Source of the DNA: Pseudomonadota bacterium
GTDB lineage: Bacteria; Pseudomonadota; Gammaproteobacteria; Burkholderiales; Casimicrobiaceae
Reading direction: 5' to 3'
NCBI GenBank assembly: GCA_018241785.1
Contig: JAFEDF010000005.1
Span: forward strand, 1-55,903
DNA length: 55,903 nucleotides
The translations under genes were made by a program, and so were the position numbers. Positions within the stretch are counted from its first letter, which is position 1. The number at the start of each line of letters is the position of its first letter. Positions 8,919 to 19,352 of this stretch are shown here, piece by piece. A model generated the notes under the pieces. It was given only the letters and a program-made list of their open reading frames with translations. It was not told where the DNA came from and did no database searches.

Positions 8919-10115
8919 TCAGAACGCCGGGATCCCCGTCTGCGCGCGACCGAGGATCAGCGCGTGAATGTCGTGGGTCCCCTCGTAGGTATTGACCGTC
9001 TCGAGGTTCAGCAGGTGGCGGATCACGCCGAACTCGTCGACGATGCCGTTGCCGCCGTGCATGTCGCGCGCCATCCGCGCGATCTCGAGCGCCTTGCCGC
9101 ACGAATTGCGCTTCATGATCGACGTGACCTCGGGTGCGGCGATGCCGGCGTCGCGCATGCGCCCGAGGCGCAGGCAGCCCTGCAGCCCGAGCGCGATCTC
9201 GGTCTGCATGTCGGCGAGCTTCTTCTGGATGAGCTGGTTCGCCGCGAGCGGACGCCCGAACTGCGTGCGGTCGAGCACGTACTGGCGCGCGGCGTGCCAG
9301 CAGAATTCGGCCGCGCCGAGCGCCCCCCAGGCGATGCCGTAGCGCGCATTGTTGAGGCAGCCCATCGGACCCTTGAGGCCGGTGACGTTGGGCAGCACGT
9401 TCTCGGCAGGGACGAGCACGTCGTCCATCACGATCTCGCCGGTGACCGAGGCGCGCAGCGAGAACTTGCCCTCGATCTTCGGCGCCGAGAGCCCCTTCAT
9501 CCCCTTCTCGAGGATGAACCCGCGCACGACGCCCTCGTGCTTCGCCCAGACGACGAACACGTCGGCGATCGGCGCATTGGAGATCCACGTCTTGGCCCCG
9601 CGCAGCCTGAAGCCGCCGGCGGCCGACTCGGCGCGCGTCTCCATCGAACCCGGATCGGAGCCGTGGTTGGGCTCGGTGAGTCCGAAGCAGCCGATCGCTT
9701 CGCCGGCAGCGAGGCGCGGCAGGTAGCGCCGCCGCTGCGCCTCGCTGCCGTAGGCGTGAATCGGATACATGACGAGCGAGCTCTGCACGCTCATCATCGA
9801 CCGGTATCCCGAATCGACCCGCTCGACCTCGCGCGCGATCAGTCCGTAGCAGACGTAGTTGAGGCCGGCGCCCCCGTACTCCTGCGGCAAGGTCGCGCCG
9901 AGGAGGCCGAGCTCGCCCATCTCGCGGAAGATCGACGGATCGGTGGTCTCGTTGCGAAACGCATCGCGGATCCGCGGCCTGAGCTTCTCCTGCGCGTACG
10001 CATGCGCCGAATCCATCACCATCCGCTCGTCCTCGGCGAGCTGCGCTTCGAGCAGCAGCGGGTCGTCCCACTTGAACGACGGCTTCGTTGCGCAAGGGTG
10101 TTCGGGAGCGTTCAT
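8919..10115 (-). CDS. gcdH: glutaryl-CoA dehydrogenase
   Basis: An FAD-dependent acyl-CoA dehydrogenase of 398 residues. It oxidises and decarboxylates glutaryl-CoA to crotonyl-CoA in lysine, tryptophan and benzoate breakdown. Markers are the N-terminal [33 protein letters not shown], the glutaryl-specific [14 protein letters not shown] with the catalytic base Glu, and [11 protein letters not shown]. The start at 10115 gives MNAPEHP and the usual length. It is first in a four-gene run with maiA (16 bases away), the FAH hydrolase and the alpha/beta hydrolase. Confidence 0.93.
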   Translation of the reverse strand: MNAPEHPCATKPSFKWDDPLLLEAQLAEDERMVMDSAHAYAQEKLRPRIRDAFRNETTDPSIFREMGELGLLGATLPQEYGGAGLNYVCYGLIAREVERVDSGYRSMMSVQSSLVMYPIHAYGSEAQRRRYLPRLAAGEAIGCFGLTEPNHGSDPGSMETRAESAAGGFRLRGAKTWISNAPIADVFVVWAKHEGVVRGFILEKGMKGLSAPKIEGKFSLRASVTGEIVMDDVLVPAENVLPNVTGLKGPMGCLNNARYGIAWGALGAAEFCWHAARQYVLDRTQFGRPLAANQLIQKKLADMQTEIALGLQGCLRLGRMRDAGIAAPEVTSIMKRNSCGKALEIARMARDMHGGNGIVDEFGVIRHLLNLETVNTYEGTHDIHALILGRAQTGIPAF

Positions 10116-10176
10116 CGGCGCGGGAAGGGGTCGGGCCGCACGGGGCCGAAAGGCGTCCGGGTTCGGCGGAACCCTC

Positions 10177-10205
10177 ATTATCGTTGGTGACGCTGCAATC
10201 GTCCA
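10177..10205 (-). promoter_or_regulatory. candidate gcdH operon promoter
   Basis: On the minus strand TGGACG (10205-10200, 4 of 6) and GATAAT (10182-10177, 5 of 6) are separated by 17 bases, placing a transcript start about 55 bases before the gcdH ATG. The rest of the 10116-10286 gap shows only a good ribosome site (GGGAGGCGG) for the divergent pilin gene; no clear plus-strand promoter was recognised. Confidence 0.42.
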
Positions 10206-10286
10206 TTCGGCCTAACACGAGCGGCTGATCGCGCGGCTTTGCGCGTCCCGGCACGCTGCGAGCATACGGATCGGGAGGCGGTCACG

Positions 10287-10844
10287 ATGTTCGCGGTCAC
10301 GAAACGCCGTGCAGTGTGCCGCGCTTCGGCTTTCACGCTGGTCGAGACGATGATCGGCCTCGCGCTCCTCGCGATCCTGTTCGCGGCCGCGATCCCGTCG
10401 TGGGGACGGCACTTCGCCGAGCGCACCCTGCGCGAGCGCGCCGACGCCCTTGCCGATTCGTTCCTGCTCGCGCGCGCCGAGGCGATCCGCCGCGGCGGAC
10501 GCGTCGCCGTGTGTCCGCGTGCAGCCGACCGCTGCGACCCTGGCGCCGCCGGCTGGGAGCACGGCTGGCTCGTCTTCGCCGACGACAACCGGAACGGCGT
10601 GCGCGACGCAGGGGAGCCCGTCGTCGCGCGCGAGGGTGCGGCGCTCGTCGGCCTGACCATCCGCGGCAACCGCCCGGTCGCCGACTACGTCTCCTACACG
10701 AGCCTCGGGCAGCTTCGCCGCATCGATGGCGCGCTGCAGATGGGAAGCTTCATCGTCTGCCGCAGCGGGCTCGCCGGGCGCAAGGTCGTGCTCGCCAACG
10801 GCGGAAGGGTGCGCGTCGCCGCGGCCGACGGAGCGTGTCCGTGA
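10287..10844 (+). CDS. fimT: type IV minor pilin, GspH/FimT family
   Basis: A 185-residue prepilin-like protein. The class III signal FTLVETMIGLALLAILFAAAIPSW has Glu at +5 and a hydrophobic helix. Beyond it, RADALADSFLLARAEAIRRGGRVAVCP and the D-x-N-x-N-G-V acidic loop (DDNRNGVRDAGE) are typical of GspH/FimT. PilD should cleave and methylate it in the inner membrane. Minor pilins prime type IV pilus assembly and help DNA uptake. GGGAGGCGG precedes the ATG at 10287, which favours this start over an upstream one. The stop overlaps the next start as GTGA. Confidence 0.9.
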   Translation: MFAVTKRRAVCRASAFTLVETMIGLALLAILFAAAIPSWGRHFAERTLRERADALADSFLLARAEAIRRGGRVAVCPRAADRCDPGAAGWEHGWLVFADDNRNGVRDAGEPVVAREGAALVGLTIRGNRPVADYVSYTSLGQLRRIDGALQMGSFIVCRSGLAGRKVVLANGGRVRVAAADGACP

Positions 10845-11275
10845 ACGCGGCACGCGCGTTCTCGCTCGTCGAGATGATGATGGTGCTCGTCATCGTGGCG
10901 GTCCTCGCGGGCATCGCATGGCCGTCGTACGCCGCCTATGTCCAGCGCGGACGCGTCCTCGAAGCGGTCGCGCGGCTCTCGGAGGCGCGCGCCAGGATGG
11001 AGCAGTACTTCCTCGACTGGCGCAGCTACGTCGATGCGTCGGGAGCCTGCGGCGTCCCGCCTCCGCCGCCGGGTCCCGGCGACGCCTTCACGCTCGCCTG
11101 CTCGGCAACGGCGTCGACCTACACCTACTCTGCCGCCGGAACGAGCGGCGGGAGCATGGAGGCGTTCGCCTACGCCATCGACGAGACCGGAACGCGGACG
11201 ACGGCGGCGCTTCCCGCGGCCTGGTCGAAGCACGCCGATTGCTGGACGATCCGCCCGGACGGATATTGCCTGTGA
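10841..11275 (+). CDS. pilE: type IV minor pilin, PilE-like
   Basis: A 144-residue prepilin starting with GTG inside the stop of the preceding gene. It has the N-methylation motif FSLVEMMMVLVIVAVLAGIAWPSY with Glu at +5, then YVQRGRVLEAVARLSEARARMEQYFLDWRSY, the PilE-like helix and the 'MEQYF..W..Y' signature. A C-terminal cysteine pair (ADCW and YCL) probably closes the disulfide loop. The five pilin genes are tightly overlapped and must be read as one transcript. A GspG-like major pseudopilin is less likely given the fimT-pilVWX context. Confidence 0.88.
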   Translation: MNAARAFSLVEMMMVLVIVAVLAGIAWPSYAAYVQRGRVLEAVARLSEARARMEQYFLDWRSYVDASGACGVPPPPPGPGDAFTLACSATASTYTYSAAGTSGGSMEAFAYAIDETGTRTTAALPAAWSKHADCWTIRPDGYCL

Positions 11276-11688
11276 ACGTGCGCGGCGCATTCCTGCTCGA
11301 GGCGCTGGTGGCGACGCTCGTGCTCGCGATCGCGACGCTCGGACTCCTCGGCCTCACCACGCTCGCCATCGACAGCGTCGCGCACGCGCGCTGGCGGGCC
11401 GAGGCCGCTGTGCTCGCGTCGTCGACGGTCGCGCAGATGTCGGTCGCCCCGCCCTCGACGCTCGAAGCCGACTACGACCCGGCCGGAGGCGGTGCCGGCT
11501 ATCGCGCGCTGGCGTCGCTCGCGCAGCACCTTCCGGGGGTTGCCGCGGGCACCAACGCGCCGTCGATCGCAATCGCGCGACGCGCGGGCGGCAGCGCGGT
11601 CACCGCGAGCGTGCGCATCTCGTGGCAGCAGCCGGGCGACACCGCACCCCACCGGTATGCCATCGAGGATGCGCTCGTCGCATGGTGA
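11272..11688 (+). CDS. pilV: type IV pilus modification/minor pilin protein PilV-like
   Basis: A 138-residue prepilin; the GTG start overlaps the pilE-like stop, with a second GTG two codons on. The signal FLLEALVATLVLAIATLGLLGL is of the PilV/GspI kind, with Glu in the expected place and the LGLLGL helix. Like other PilV proteins the rest has little conserved sequence (AVLASSTVAQM is the recognisable block). It probably forms part of the priming minor pilin complex with the FimT, PilW and PilX products. Confidence 0.82.
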   Translation: MNVRGAFLLEALVATLVLAIATLGLLGLTTLAIDSVAHARWRAEAAVLASSTVAQMSVAPPSTLEADYDPAGGGAGYRALASLAQHLPGVAAGTNAPSIAIARRAGGSAVTASVRISWQQPGDTAPHRYAIEDALVAW

Positions 11689-11694
11689 GGCGCG

Positions 11695-12762
11695 ATGATT
11701 GCGTCGCCAGCCCTGCCCGGCCGCCACCGCATGCGGGGCGCAACGCTCATCGACGTTCTCGTCGGCTCGGTGATCGGAATCCTCGCAATCGTCCTCGCGA
11801 CCCGCGCGCTGGTCGCGACGCTCGCGATGCAGCGCAGCGCCGCGGCGAGCGCCGAAGCCGAGCAGGCCGCGCTGCTCTCGACGTTCGCAATCGGCGAGGT
11901 GGTGGCCGGCGCCGGCGCCGGCATCGCGGCGGCGGCGGCCTGGCTCGACTCGTGCCCGGCGACCGCAGACATCGCGACGTCGCTGCGACCGGTGAGCGTG
12001 CTGATCGCCGGCTCCGGTCGCGCCGAACTCGCCGATTCACTCACGGTGAAGCGCACGCTGCAGGCGCGGATGGCGGCGCCGGCCGCGGTGGCCGCCGCAA
12101 GTGCGGCGGGTGCGCCGTTCAGCGTGCGCAGCCCCGACGGCTTCGCGGCGGGCGACCGCATCGTCGCCATCGGGCGCGACGGCACCTGTGCTGCAGGCAC
12201 GGTCACTTCGGTCGGGGCGCAGGCCGGCGGCATCGCCGCGCTTGGCTACAGCCCCGCGACGTTCGCGATGCCGCCGACCGGGCTCGTGCTCGACCTCGGG
12301 CCGGCGGCCGCGGCGTCGACGCTGCGCCTCGACGTTGCAGCAGGATCGCTGCGCAGCACCGACGTCTCGAACGCCGACGCGCCCAATCCGCTGGTCGCGA
12401 ACGTCGTCAACGTCAAGTTCCAGTACGGCATCGATCGCAACGGCGACGGGACGCTCGACGAATGGGTTGCGGCGCAAGCGGCGTCGGGAATGGACGCGGC
12501 TTCCGTGCTGGCGGCGCCGGCCGCTGCGCTCGCCCGGATCGTGGCGATCCGCGTCGGCGTCCTCACCCGGAGCGAGGCGGTCGATCCGCAGGCAACCTCA
12601 GCGTTTCACTGGACGCTGTTCGACTGCGCGCCGGCCCCTCCCGCGGCGTGCCCGGGGCGCATCGATGGAACCATCGCGGCGGCGCCGGGCGGCAACTATC
12701 GCCATGCGACGCGCGAAGCCGTATTCCCGCTCTACAACACGCTGTGGAACCGGCCGAACTGA
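11695..12762 (+). CDS. pilW: type IV minor pilin PilW-like
   Basis: A 355-residue prepilin-like protein 6 bases after pilV, with GAGG five bases before the ATG. The class III signal reads GATLIDVLVGSVIGILAIV: the residue at +5 is Asp where nearly all prepilins have Glu. The large variable body, the KFQYGIDRNGDGTLDEW segment (a calcium-loop-like D-x-N-x-D-G) and a late cysteine pair fit PilW. PilW helps build the pilus tip complex. The C-terminus overlaps the pilX start by 19 bases. Confidence 0.85.
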   Translation: MIASPALPGRHRMRGATLIDVLVGSVIGILAIVLATRALVATLAMQRSAAASAEAEQAALLSTFAIGEVVAGAGAGIAAAAAWLDSCPATADIATSLRPVSVLIAGSGRAELADSLTVKRTLQARMAAPAAVAAASAAGAPFSVRSPDGFAAGDRIVAIGRDGTCAAGTVTSVGAQAGGIAALGYSPATFAMPPTGLVLDLGPAAAASTLRLDVAAGSLRSTDVSNADAPNPLVANVVNVKFQYGIDRNGDGTLDEWVAAQAASGMDAASVLAAPAAALARIVAIRVGVLTRSEAVDPQATSAFHWTLFDCAPAPPAACPGRIDGTIAAAPGGNYRHATREAVFPLYNTLWNRPN

Positions 12763-13388
12763 TTCCGCGATCGTCGCGCCCGATCGCCGGTACTGCTCGT
12801 GCGTCGCGCGGGGTCGTGCTCCTCGTCGCGCTCGTCTCGATGCTGATCCTCACTCTTGCCGGCGTTTCACTGGTGCGCAGGGCGCTCGCCACCGCGTCGA
12901 CGAGCGGCAGCATCGCGCTCCGCTACAACCTCGCCTTCGCGGGCCTTGCTGCCGTCGAAGCGGGTGCGGTGACGCTGAGCGAAGCCGCAGGGGTGTTCGA
13001 TCCCGATGCCGACGCACCGTCGAACAACTATTACGCCTGGCGCCAGCCCGGCGAGGACGCGCGGAGCATTCCCGCGGTGCTGCAGTCGCGTGGCGCGTTT
13101 CCCGCGGGCGCCCGCGTGCTCGCGGCCGGCAATCTCGCGATCCGCCACGTCGTCGAGCGGCTGTGCACGACGCCCGGTCCCGCCACGCGTGAGCGGTGCA
13201 CGCTCTCCCCGCCGAGCGTTTCCGCGGTTGCCGGGACGCCCGAGCCTGGCGAGCCCGATCCGGCGCCGTACTACCGCGTCAGCGCGCGCATCGACGCTCC
13301 CGGCGGCGCCACCGGCTACGTGCAGGCGATGCTCGGGCCGGGGAGTGCTGCGCGCCGCCTCTCTTGGCGTGTCGTCGATGAACCCTGA
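12744..13388 (+). CDS. pilX: type IV pilus assembly protein PilX-like
   Basis: A 214-residue protein beginning with GTG inside the pilW end. The N-terminal segment RGVVLLVALVSMLILTLAGVSLVRRA is the PilX_N pattern, which lacks the prepilin FTLIE box and Glu+5. The remainder contains Cys pairs (LCTTPG, ERCTLSP) and an exported-domain composition. In most Betaproteobacteria pilY1 follows pilX; here the next gene is mmsA on the other strand, so the tip adhesin must be encoded elsewhere or be missing. Confidence 0.83.
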   Translation: MEPAELIPRSSRPIAGTARASRGVVLLVALVSMLILTLAGVSLVRRALATASTSGSIALRYNLAFAGLAAVEAGAVTLSEAAGVFDPDADAPSNNYYAWRQPGEDARSIPAVLQSRGAFPAGARVLAAGNLAIRHVVERLCTTPGPATRERCTLSPPSVSAVAGTPEPGEPDPAPYYRVSARIDAPGGATGYVQAMLGPGSAARRLSWRVVDEP

Positions 13389-13395
13389 CGCGCGC

Positions 13396-14894
<1,499 letters not shown>

Positions 14895-14904
<10 letters not shown>

Positions 14905-15563
14905 GCGTGGTTCCTCCTGGGTTCAGGCCGGCACTCATCCGCGCGGCGCATCCGCTCGAGATAGCGCGCGAGGAGATCGACTTCGAGATTGACCGCAGCA
15001 CCCTCGAAAAGGCTTCCCAGTGTCGTCGCGGCGAGGGTGTGCGCGATCAGGTTGACGGTGAAGCGAGCCGTGCCGTCGGGCGCATCCGTCACCGTGTTGG
15101 TCGTCAGGCTGACGCCGTCGACGGCGATCGAGCCCTTCGGCGCGATGAAGCGGGCGAGCGAGGCCGGCGCGTCGACGGCGAGCAGGAAGCTGCCTGCGCC
15201 GCCTGTGCCGCCGGCGCTTCCTGCGACCTCGTGAAAGGCCGCAACGACGCCGGTGCCGTCGACGTGCCCGCTGACGAGGTGCCCGTCGAGACGGTCGGCG
15301 AGCCGCAATGCGGATTCGAGATTGACCGCGCCGCCCTGCGGAAAGCCGGTCGTCCGCGCGAGCGTCTCGGCCGAGGCGTCGAACTCGAGCGTGCCGCCGG
15401 CAACCGCGACGACCGTCAGGCAGCAGCCGGCGACGGCGATGCTGTCGCCGATGCCCGGACTGCCGAGGTCGCCTGCTGCGACCGCTACGGCGATGCGCAC
15501 ACCGTCGCCCGCCGGCCGCCGCGCCGTCGTGCGGCCCACCGCGCGAACGATCCCGGTGAACAT
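14895..15563 (-). CDS. ribE: riboflavin synthase, alpha subunit
   Basis: Riboflavin synthase dismutates two lumazine molecules into riboflavin and the RibH substrate. The 222-residue product has the invariant MFTGIV start and two lumazine-binding repeats: the first ends near LDGHLVSGHVDGTG, the second carries KGSIAVDGVSLTTNTV and VNLIAHTLAATTLG. A short basic C-terminal tail makes it slightly longer than usual. The start follows directly on ribD (end to start overlap of one base). Confidence 0.95.
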
Positions 15564-16837
15564 CAGGCGGTCACCCGCGCGAGGATGCGCAGATCCGCAC
15601 CGACGCGCTCGATCGAGTCGTAGCGCAGGAGGTGCCGCTCGTCGAGCGACGCGAGCGGCGTGCGCAGCGCGAACATGCCGCGCGCCGGATCGCCGATCAG
15701 TGATGGCGACAGGTACACGAGGACCTCGTCGACGAGCCCGGCCGCGAGGAGCGCGCCATTGAGCCTCGCGCCCGCCTCGACGTGCAGCTCGTTGATGCCG
15801 CGCGCGGCGAGCATTCGCATCGCCGCGCCGAGATCGATGCGTCCGTTCGCGTCAGGAAGCCCCATGACCTCGACGTGGGCCGGCCACTCCGGGTTGCGCG
15901 CGCCCGCGGTGACGACCAGCACCCCGCCGCCCCACTCCGATGGGTCCGCGCGGGCCGATGTGTCCGCGCGAGCACGCTGCTGCGCTTCGGGCGTGTCACC
16001 CTGACGCACATGGGGACGAGCGAGCACCCGCGCACCCGGCGGAGTCTCGGCGCGTACGTCGAGGACGACGCGAAGCGGCTGCCGCGGCGTGTCGATCGCC
16101 CGCACGGTGAGCTGCGGATCGTCGTGGCGCACGGTACCGATGCCCGTCAGCACCGCGCAGGCGCGCGCGCGCCAGCGATGCCCGTCCTCGCGCGCCTCGC
16201 TTCCGGTGATCCACTGGCTCGCGCCGCCATCGAGCGCAGTGCGCCCGTCGAGGCTCGCTGCGATCTTCATGCGCACCCACGGACGCCCGCGCGTGAGGCG
16301 CGAGACGAAGCCGCGGTTGAGCTCCTGCGCCTCGCCTTCGAGAAGACCGACATCGATCCGCACGCCCGCCTCGCGCAGCCGCGCGACCGCCCCGGCCTGC
16401 ACCGGCGCCGGGTCGTCCATCGCCGCGACGACGCGCCCGATGCCGGCGGCCACGATCGCGCCGGTGCAGGGGGGCGTGCGGCCGAAGCTGTTGCACGGCG
16501 TCAGCGTTGCGTACAGGGTCGCGCCGCGCACGTCGGCGCCATGCGCACGTGCATCGGCGAGCGCGGCGATCTCCGCGTGCGCCTCGCCGGCGCGCGCGTG
16601 GAAGCCCTCGCCGAGCACGCGCTCGCCAGCCGCAATGACGCAGCCGACGCGCGGGTTCGGCGTTGTCGTGTTGAGCCCCCGGCGCGCGAGCTCGAGCGCC
16701 CGGGTCATGTGGCGGCGATCGACGCCGGCGGCACCCGGCGCTTCGGAAGCAGTCTGCGCCTCGGCAGCAGTCTGCGCCTCGGCAGCGGCCGATGCTCCGG
16801 CGGCGAACGCAGGCGTGTTGCGCGAAGCGCCGGTCAC
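15563..16837 (-). CDS. ribD: bifunctional diaminohydroxyphosphoribosylaminopyrimidine deaminase / 5-amino-6-(5-phosphoribosylamino)uracil reductase
   Basis: RibD carries out the second and third steps of riboflavin synthesis. In the deaminase half, HAEIAAL gives the zinc His and catalytic Glu, and [11 protein letters not shown] the zinc cysteines; [12 protein letters not shown] is also conserved. In the NADPH-dependent reductase half, [13 protein letters not shown] and [14 protein letters not shown] are present. The GTG at 16837 overlaps the nrdR stop (GTGA) and yields 424 residues with a low-complexity alanine-rich leader. An ATG at 16708 would give 381 residues but cut into the conserved N-terminus. 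Order nrdR-ribD-ribE is standard. Confidence 0.93.
   Translation of the reverse strand: MTGASRNTPAFAAGASAAAEAQTAAEAQTASEAPGAAGVDRRHMTRALELARRGLNTTTPNPRVGCVIAAGERVLGEGFHARAGEAHAEIAALADARAHGADVRGATLYATLTPCNSFGRTPPCTGAIVAAGIGRVVAAMDDPAPVQAGAVARLREAGVRIDVGLLEGEAQELNRGFVSRLTRGRPWVRMKIAASLDGRTALDGGASQWITGSEAREDGHRWRARACAVLTGIGTVRHDDPQLTVRAIDTPRQPLRVVLDVRAETPPGARVLARPHVRQGDTPEAQQRARADTSARADPSEWGGGVLVVTAGARNPEWPAHVEVMGLPDANGRIDLGAAMRMLAARGINELHVEAGARLNGALLAAGLVDEVLVYLSPSLIGDPARGMFALRTPLASLDERHLLRYDSIERVGADLRILARVTA
16749..16784. repeat. 18-base tandem repeat, two copies, in the 5' end of ribD
   Basis: Two identical adjacent copies of an 18-base unit (16749-16766 and 16767-16784) encode a repeated A-E-A-Q-T-A peptide in the N-terminal leader of RibD. 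The exact identity of the two copies suggests a recent duplication, and the leader lies before the conserved deaminase fold. Confidence 0.85.
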
Positions 16838-17319
16838 GTCGTCCTGCGCGCCGCCTTGCGCGGCACCGGCTGCGTCTCGACCTCGGTCGCGGCCTCGCGA
16901 AAGTCGGACGCGTCCTGGAACGACCGGTATACCGACGCGAAGCGGATGTAGCCGACCTTGTCGAGACGGTAGAGCTCGTCCATCACCATCTCGCCGAGAT
17001 CGCGCGACGGGATCTCGCGCACTCCGAGCGACAGCACCTTCTGGACGATCCGCTCGAGCGCGGCATCGACGAACTCGGTCGGCACCGGCCGCTTGTGGAG
17101 CGCGCGCGCAAACCCGACGCGCAGCCGCGCCTTGTCGAAATCGGCGCGATTGCCGTTGGTCTTCACCACCTGCGGCAGCCGCAGCTCGGCGGTTTCGTAG
17201 GTCGTGAAGCGCTTCTGGCATGCGGCACAGCGGCGACGGCGGCGGATCGAATCGCCGGCCTCGGAGACGCGTGAATCGATGACCTGGGTGTCTTCGCCGC
17301 CGCAGAACGGGCACCTCAT
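16834..17319 (-). CDS. nrdR: transcriptional repressor NrdR
   Basis: NrdR represses ribonucleotide reductase operons by sensing ATP and dATP. The 161-residue product has the zinc ribbon MRCPFCGG (C3, C6) and [16 protein letters not shown] (second pair), followed by the ATP-cone domain ([29 protein letters not shown]). It lies between glyA and ribD, the usual betaproteobacterial position. The C-terminal tail is basic and probably disordered. Confidence 0.96.
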   Translation of the reverse strand: MRCPFCGGEDTQVIDSRVSEAGDSIRRRRRCAACQKRFTTYETAELRLPQVVKTNGNRADFDKARLRVGFARALHKRPVPTEFVDAALERIVQKVLSLGVREIPSRDLGEMVMDELYRLDKVGYIRFASVYRSFQDASDFREAATEVETQPVPRKAARRTT

Positions 17320-17329
17320 CGCCTGCCCG

Positions 17330-18580
17330 TCAGTTGCGATACACCGGGAACCGGCGCGTCAGCGCCGCGACTGCATTGCGCACACGCGTCGCCACCGCCT
17401 CATCGGCCGGCGCGTCGAGCACGTCGGCAATCAGGTGCGCGAGTTCCTCGCACTCGAGCTCGCCAAGCCCGCGCGTGGTCGCCGCCGGGCTGCCGATGCG
17501 GATGCCCGACGTGACGAACGGCTTCTCCGGGTCGTTCGGAATCGCGTTCTTGTTGACGGTGATGTGCGTGCGGGCAAGTGCCGCCTCGGCGTCCTTGCCG
17601 GTCACGCGCTTGGCGCGCAGGTCGACGAGGAAGAGGTGGCAATCGGTACCGCCCGACACGATCCGCAGCCCGCGCTCCTGCAGCACCTTCGCGAGGACGC
17701 GCGCATTCTCCAGCACGCGCTCCTGGTAGATGCGGAAGTCGAGCGTCAGCGCCTCGGCGAACGCCACCGCCTTGGCCGCGATCACGTGCATCAGCGGGCC
17801 GCCCTGGAGGCCGGGGAAGACCGCCGAGTTGAGCGCCTTCAGGTTGGCCTCGCTCGTCAGCACGAACCCCCCGCGCGGACCGCGCAGCGTCTTGTGCGTC
17901 GTGCTCGTCACGTAGTCGGCGATGCCGACCGGGCTCGGATAGAACTCCGCCGCGATGAGCCCCGCGTAGTGCGCCATATCGACCATCAGCGGCGCACCAA
18001 CGTCGTCGGCGATCTCGCGGAAGCGCTGCCAGTCGATCACGCGCGAGTACGCCGATGCGCCCGCGATGATGAGGCGCGGCCGATGCTTGCGTGCGAGCTC
18101 GTGTGCGGCGTCGTAGTCGATGAGCTCGGTATCGGCATCGAGCCCGTAGGCGACGACGTTGAACCACTTTCCCGACATATTGACCGGCGACCCGTGCGTC
18201 AGGTGGCCGCCATGCGGCAGGCTCATGCCGAGGATCGTGTCGCCCGGCTTCAGCGTGGCGAAGAAGACCGCCTGGTTCGCCTGCGCGCCCGAATGCGGCT
18301 GTACGTTCGCGGCCTCGGCCTGGAAGAGCTTCCTCACCCGCGCGAGGGCGAGTTCCTCGGCCTGGTCGACGAACTCGCAGCCGCCGTAGTAGCGCCGGCC
18401 GGGATAACCTTCGGCGTATTTGTTGGTGAGCTGCGAGCCCTGTGCCGCCATCACCGCCGGGCTCGTGTAGTTCTCCGACGCGATCAGCTCGATGTGCTCC
18501 TCCTGGCGCCGGTTCTCGCCGGCGATTGCCTGCCAGAGTTCCGGATCCTGCTGCGCCAGAACGATCGAACGGCTGAACAT
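17330..18580 (-). CDS. glyA: serine hydroxymethyltransferase
   Basis: GlyA is a pyridoxal-phosphate enzyme that converts serine and tetrahydrofolate to glycine and methylene-tetrahydrofolate. The 416-residue product shows [17 protein letters not shown] near the N-terminus, the [20 protein letters not shown] segment, and the cofactor lysine in [15 protein letters not shown]. The start at 18580 gives [16 protein letters not shown] and the usual length. An extended -10 element lies about 23 bases upstream of the start. Confidence 0.97.
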   Translation of the reverse strand: MFSRSIVLAQQDPELWQAIAGENRRQEEHIELIASENYTSPAVMAAQGSQLTNKYAEGYPGRRYYGGCEFVDQAEELALARVRKLFQAEAANVQPHSGAQANQAVFFATLKPGDTILGMSLPHGGHLTHGSPVNMSGKWFNVVAYGLDADTELIDYDAAHELARKHRPRLIIAGASAYSRVIDWQRFREIADDVGAPLMVDMAHYAGLIAAEFYPSPVGIADYVTSTTHKTLRGPRGGFVLTSEANLKALNSAVFPGLQGGPLMHVIAAKAVAFAEALTLDFRIYQERVLENARVLAKVLQERGLRIVSGGTDCHLFLVDLRAKRVTGKDAEAALARTHITVNKNAIPNDPEKPFVTSGIRIGSPAATTRGLGELECEELAHLIADVLDAPADEAVATRVRNAVAALTRRFPVYRN

Positions 18581-18602
18581 GGCGTACCTCGGGAAAGCGG
18601 GA

Positions 18603-18660
18603 ATTCTAGCATCGCGGCCGTCGGCGGGGACGCGCACAGCGGGCGGGCATCACCTATAAT
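18603..18660. promoter_or_regulatory. divergent promoter region of glyA and the TRAP transporter
   Basis: On the minus strand TGCTAGAAT, an extended -10 (TGn plus TAGAAT, 5 of 6), occupies 18611-18603 before glyA. On the plus strand a perfect TATAAT at 18655-18660 lies 40 bases before dctQ. Neither has a convincing -35 hexamer, so both are provisional. Confidence 0.45.
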
Positions 18661-18700
18661 CCGCCGACCGCCGCGCAGGGGAGGCGCCGCGGTTCGCCCG

Positions 18701-19321
18701 ATGGGAGGAATCCTGGACGTCCTGCTCGCGCTGTCGCGCGCGATCGATGCCTTTACCGAGCGTGTCGGCCGCGTCGTCTACTGGCTCGTGCTGGTCGTCG
18801 TGCTGATCAGCGCAGCCAACGCCACCGTGCGCAAGCTGTTCAACTACAGCTCGAACGCCTACCTCGAGATCCAGTGGTACCTGTTCTCGGCGATCTTCCT
18901 GTTCGGTGCCGGCTACACGCTGTTGCGCAACGAGCACGTGCGCATCGACATCCTGTCGGCACGCTTCTCGCCTCGGCTGCAGAACTGGATCGACGTGATC
19001 GGCATCGTGCTGTTCCTGCTGCCGATGTCGATCATCCTGATGTGGCTCGGCTGGCCGCTCTTCGTCGACTCGTACGTCCGTCACGAGGTCTCGACGAACG
19101 CCGGGGGTCTCATCATCTGGCCGGCGCGCCTGATCGTTCCGGTCGGCTTCGGGCTGCTGATCGTCCAGGCGCTCTCCGAGCTCGTCAAGCGCATCGCGTT
19201 CCTTGCCGGGCGCGGGCCTGACCCGCTCGAGAAGCGCCACGAGAAATCGGCCGAGCAGGAGCTCGCCGAGGAGATCGTCCGGCAGCGCAGCGACGCGCCC
19301 CCCACGGGAGAGCGTCCGTGA
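18701..19321 (+). CDS. dctQ: TRAP transporter small permease subunit
   Basis: The DctQ subunit helps the large permease in sodium-driven uptake of organic acids. The 206-residue protein has four hydrophobic segments (about 22-40, 58-78, 102-122, 145-165), the conserved NAYLEIQWYLFSAIFLFGAGYTLLRNEHVRID region, and a charged C-terminal tail. The length, about 40 over the DctQ norm, matches the larger subfamily found with 2-oxo acid binding proteins such as TakP. The ATG at 18701 has no close ribosome site. Confidence 0.9.
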   Translation: MGGILDVLLALSRAIDAFTERVGRVVYWLVLVVVLISAANATVRKLFNYSSNAYLEIQWYLFSAIFLFGAGYTLLRNEHVRIDILSARFSPRLQNWIDVIGIVLFLLPMSIILMWLGWPLFVDSYVRHEVSTNAGGLIIWPARLIVPVGFGLLIVQALSELVKRIAFLAGRGPDPLEKRHEKSAEQELAEEIVRQRSDAPPTGERP

Positions 19322-19352
19322 CGGCGACGCCGGCCGTTCCGGGAGGCCGGGC

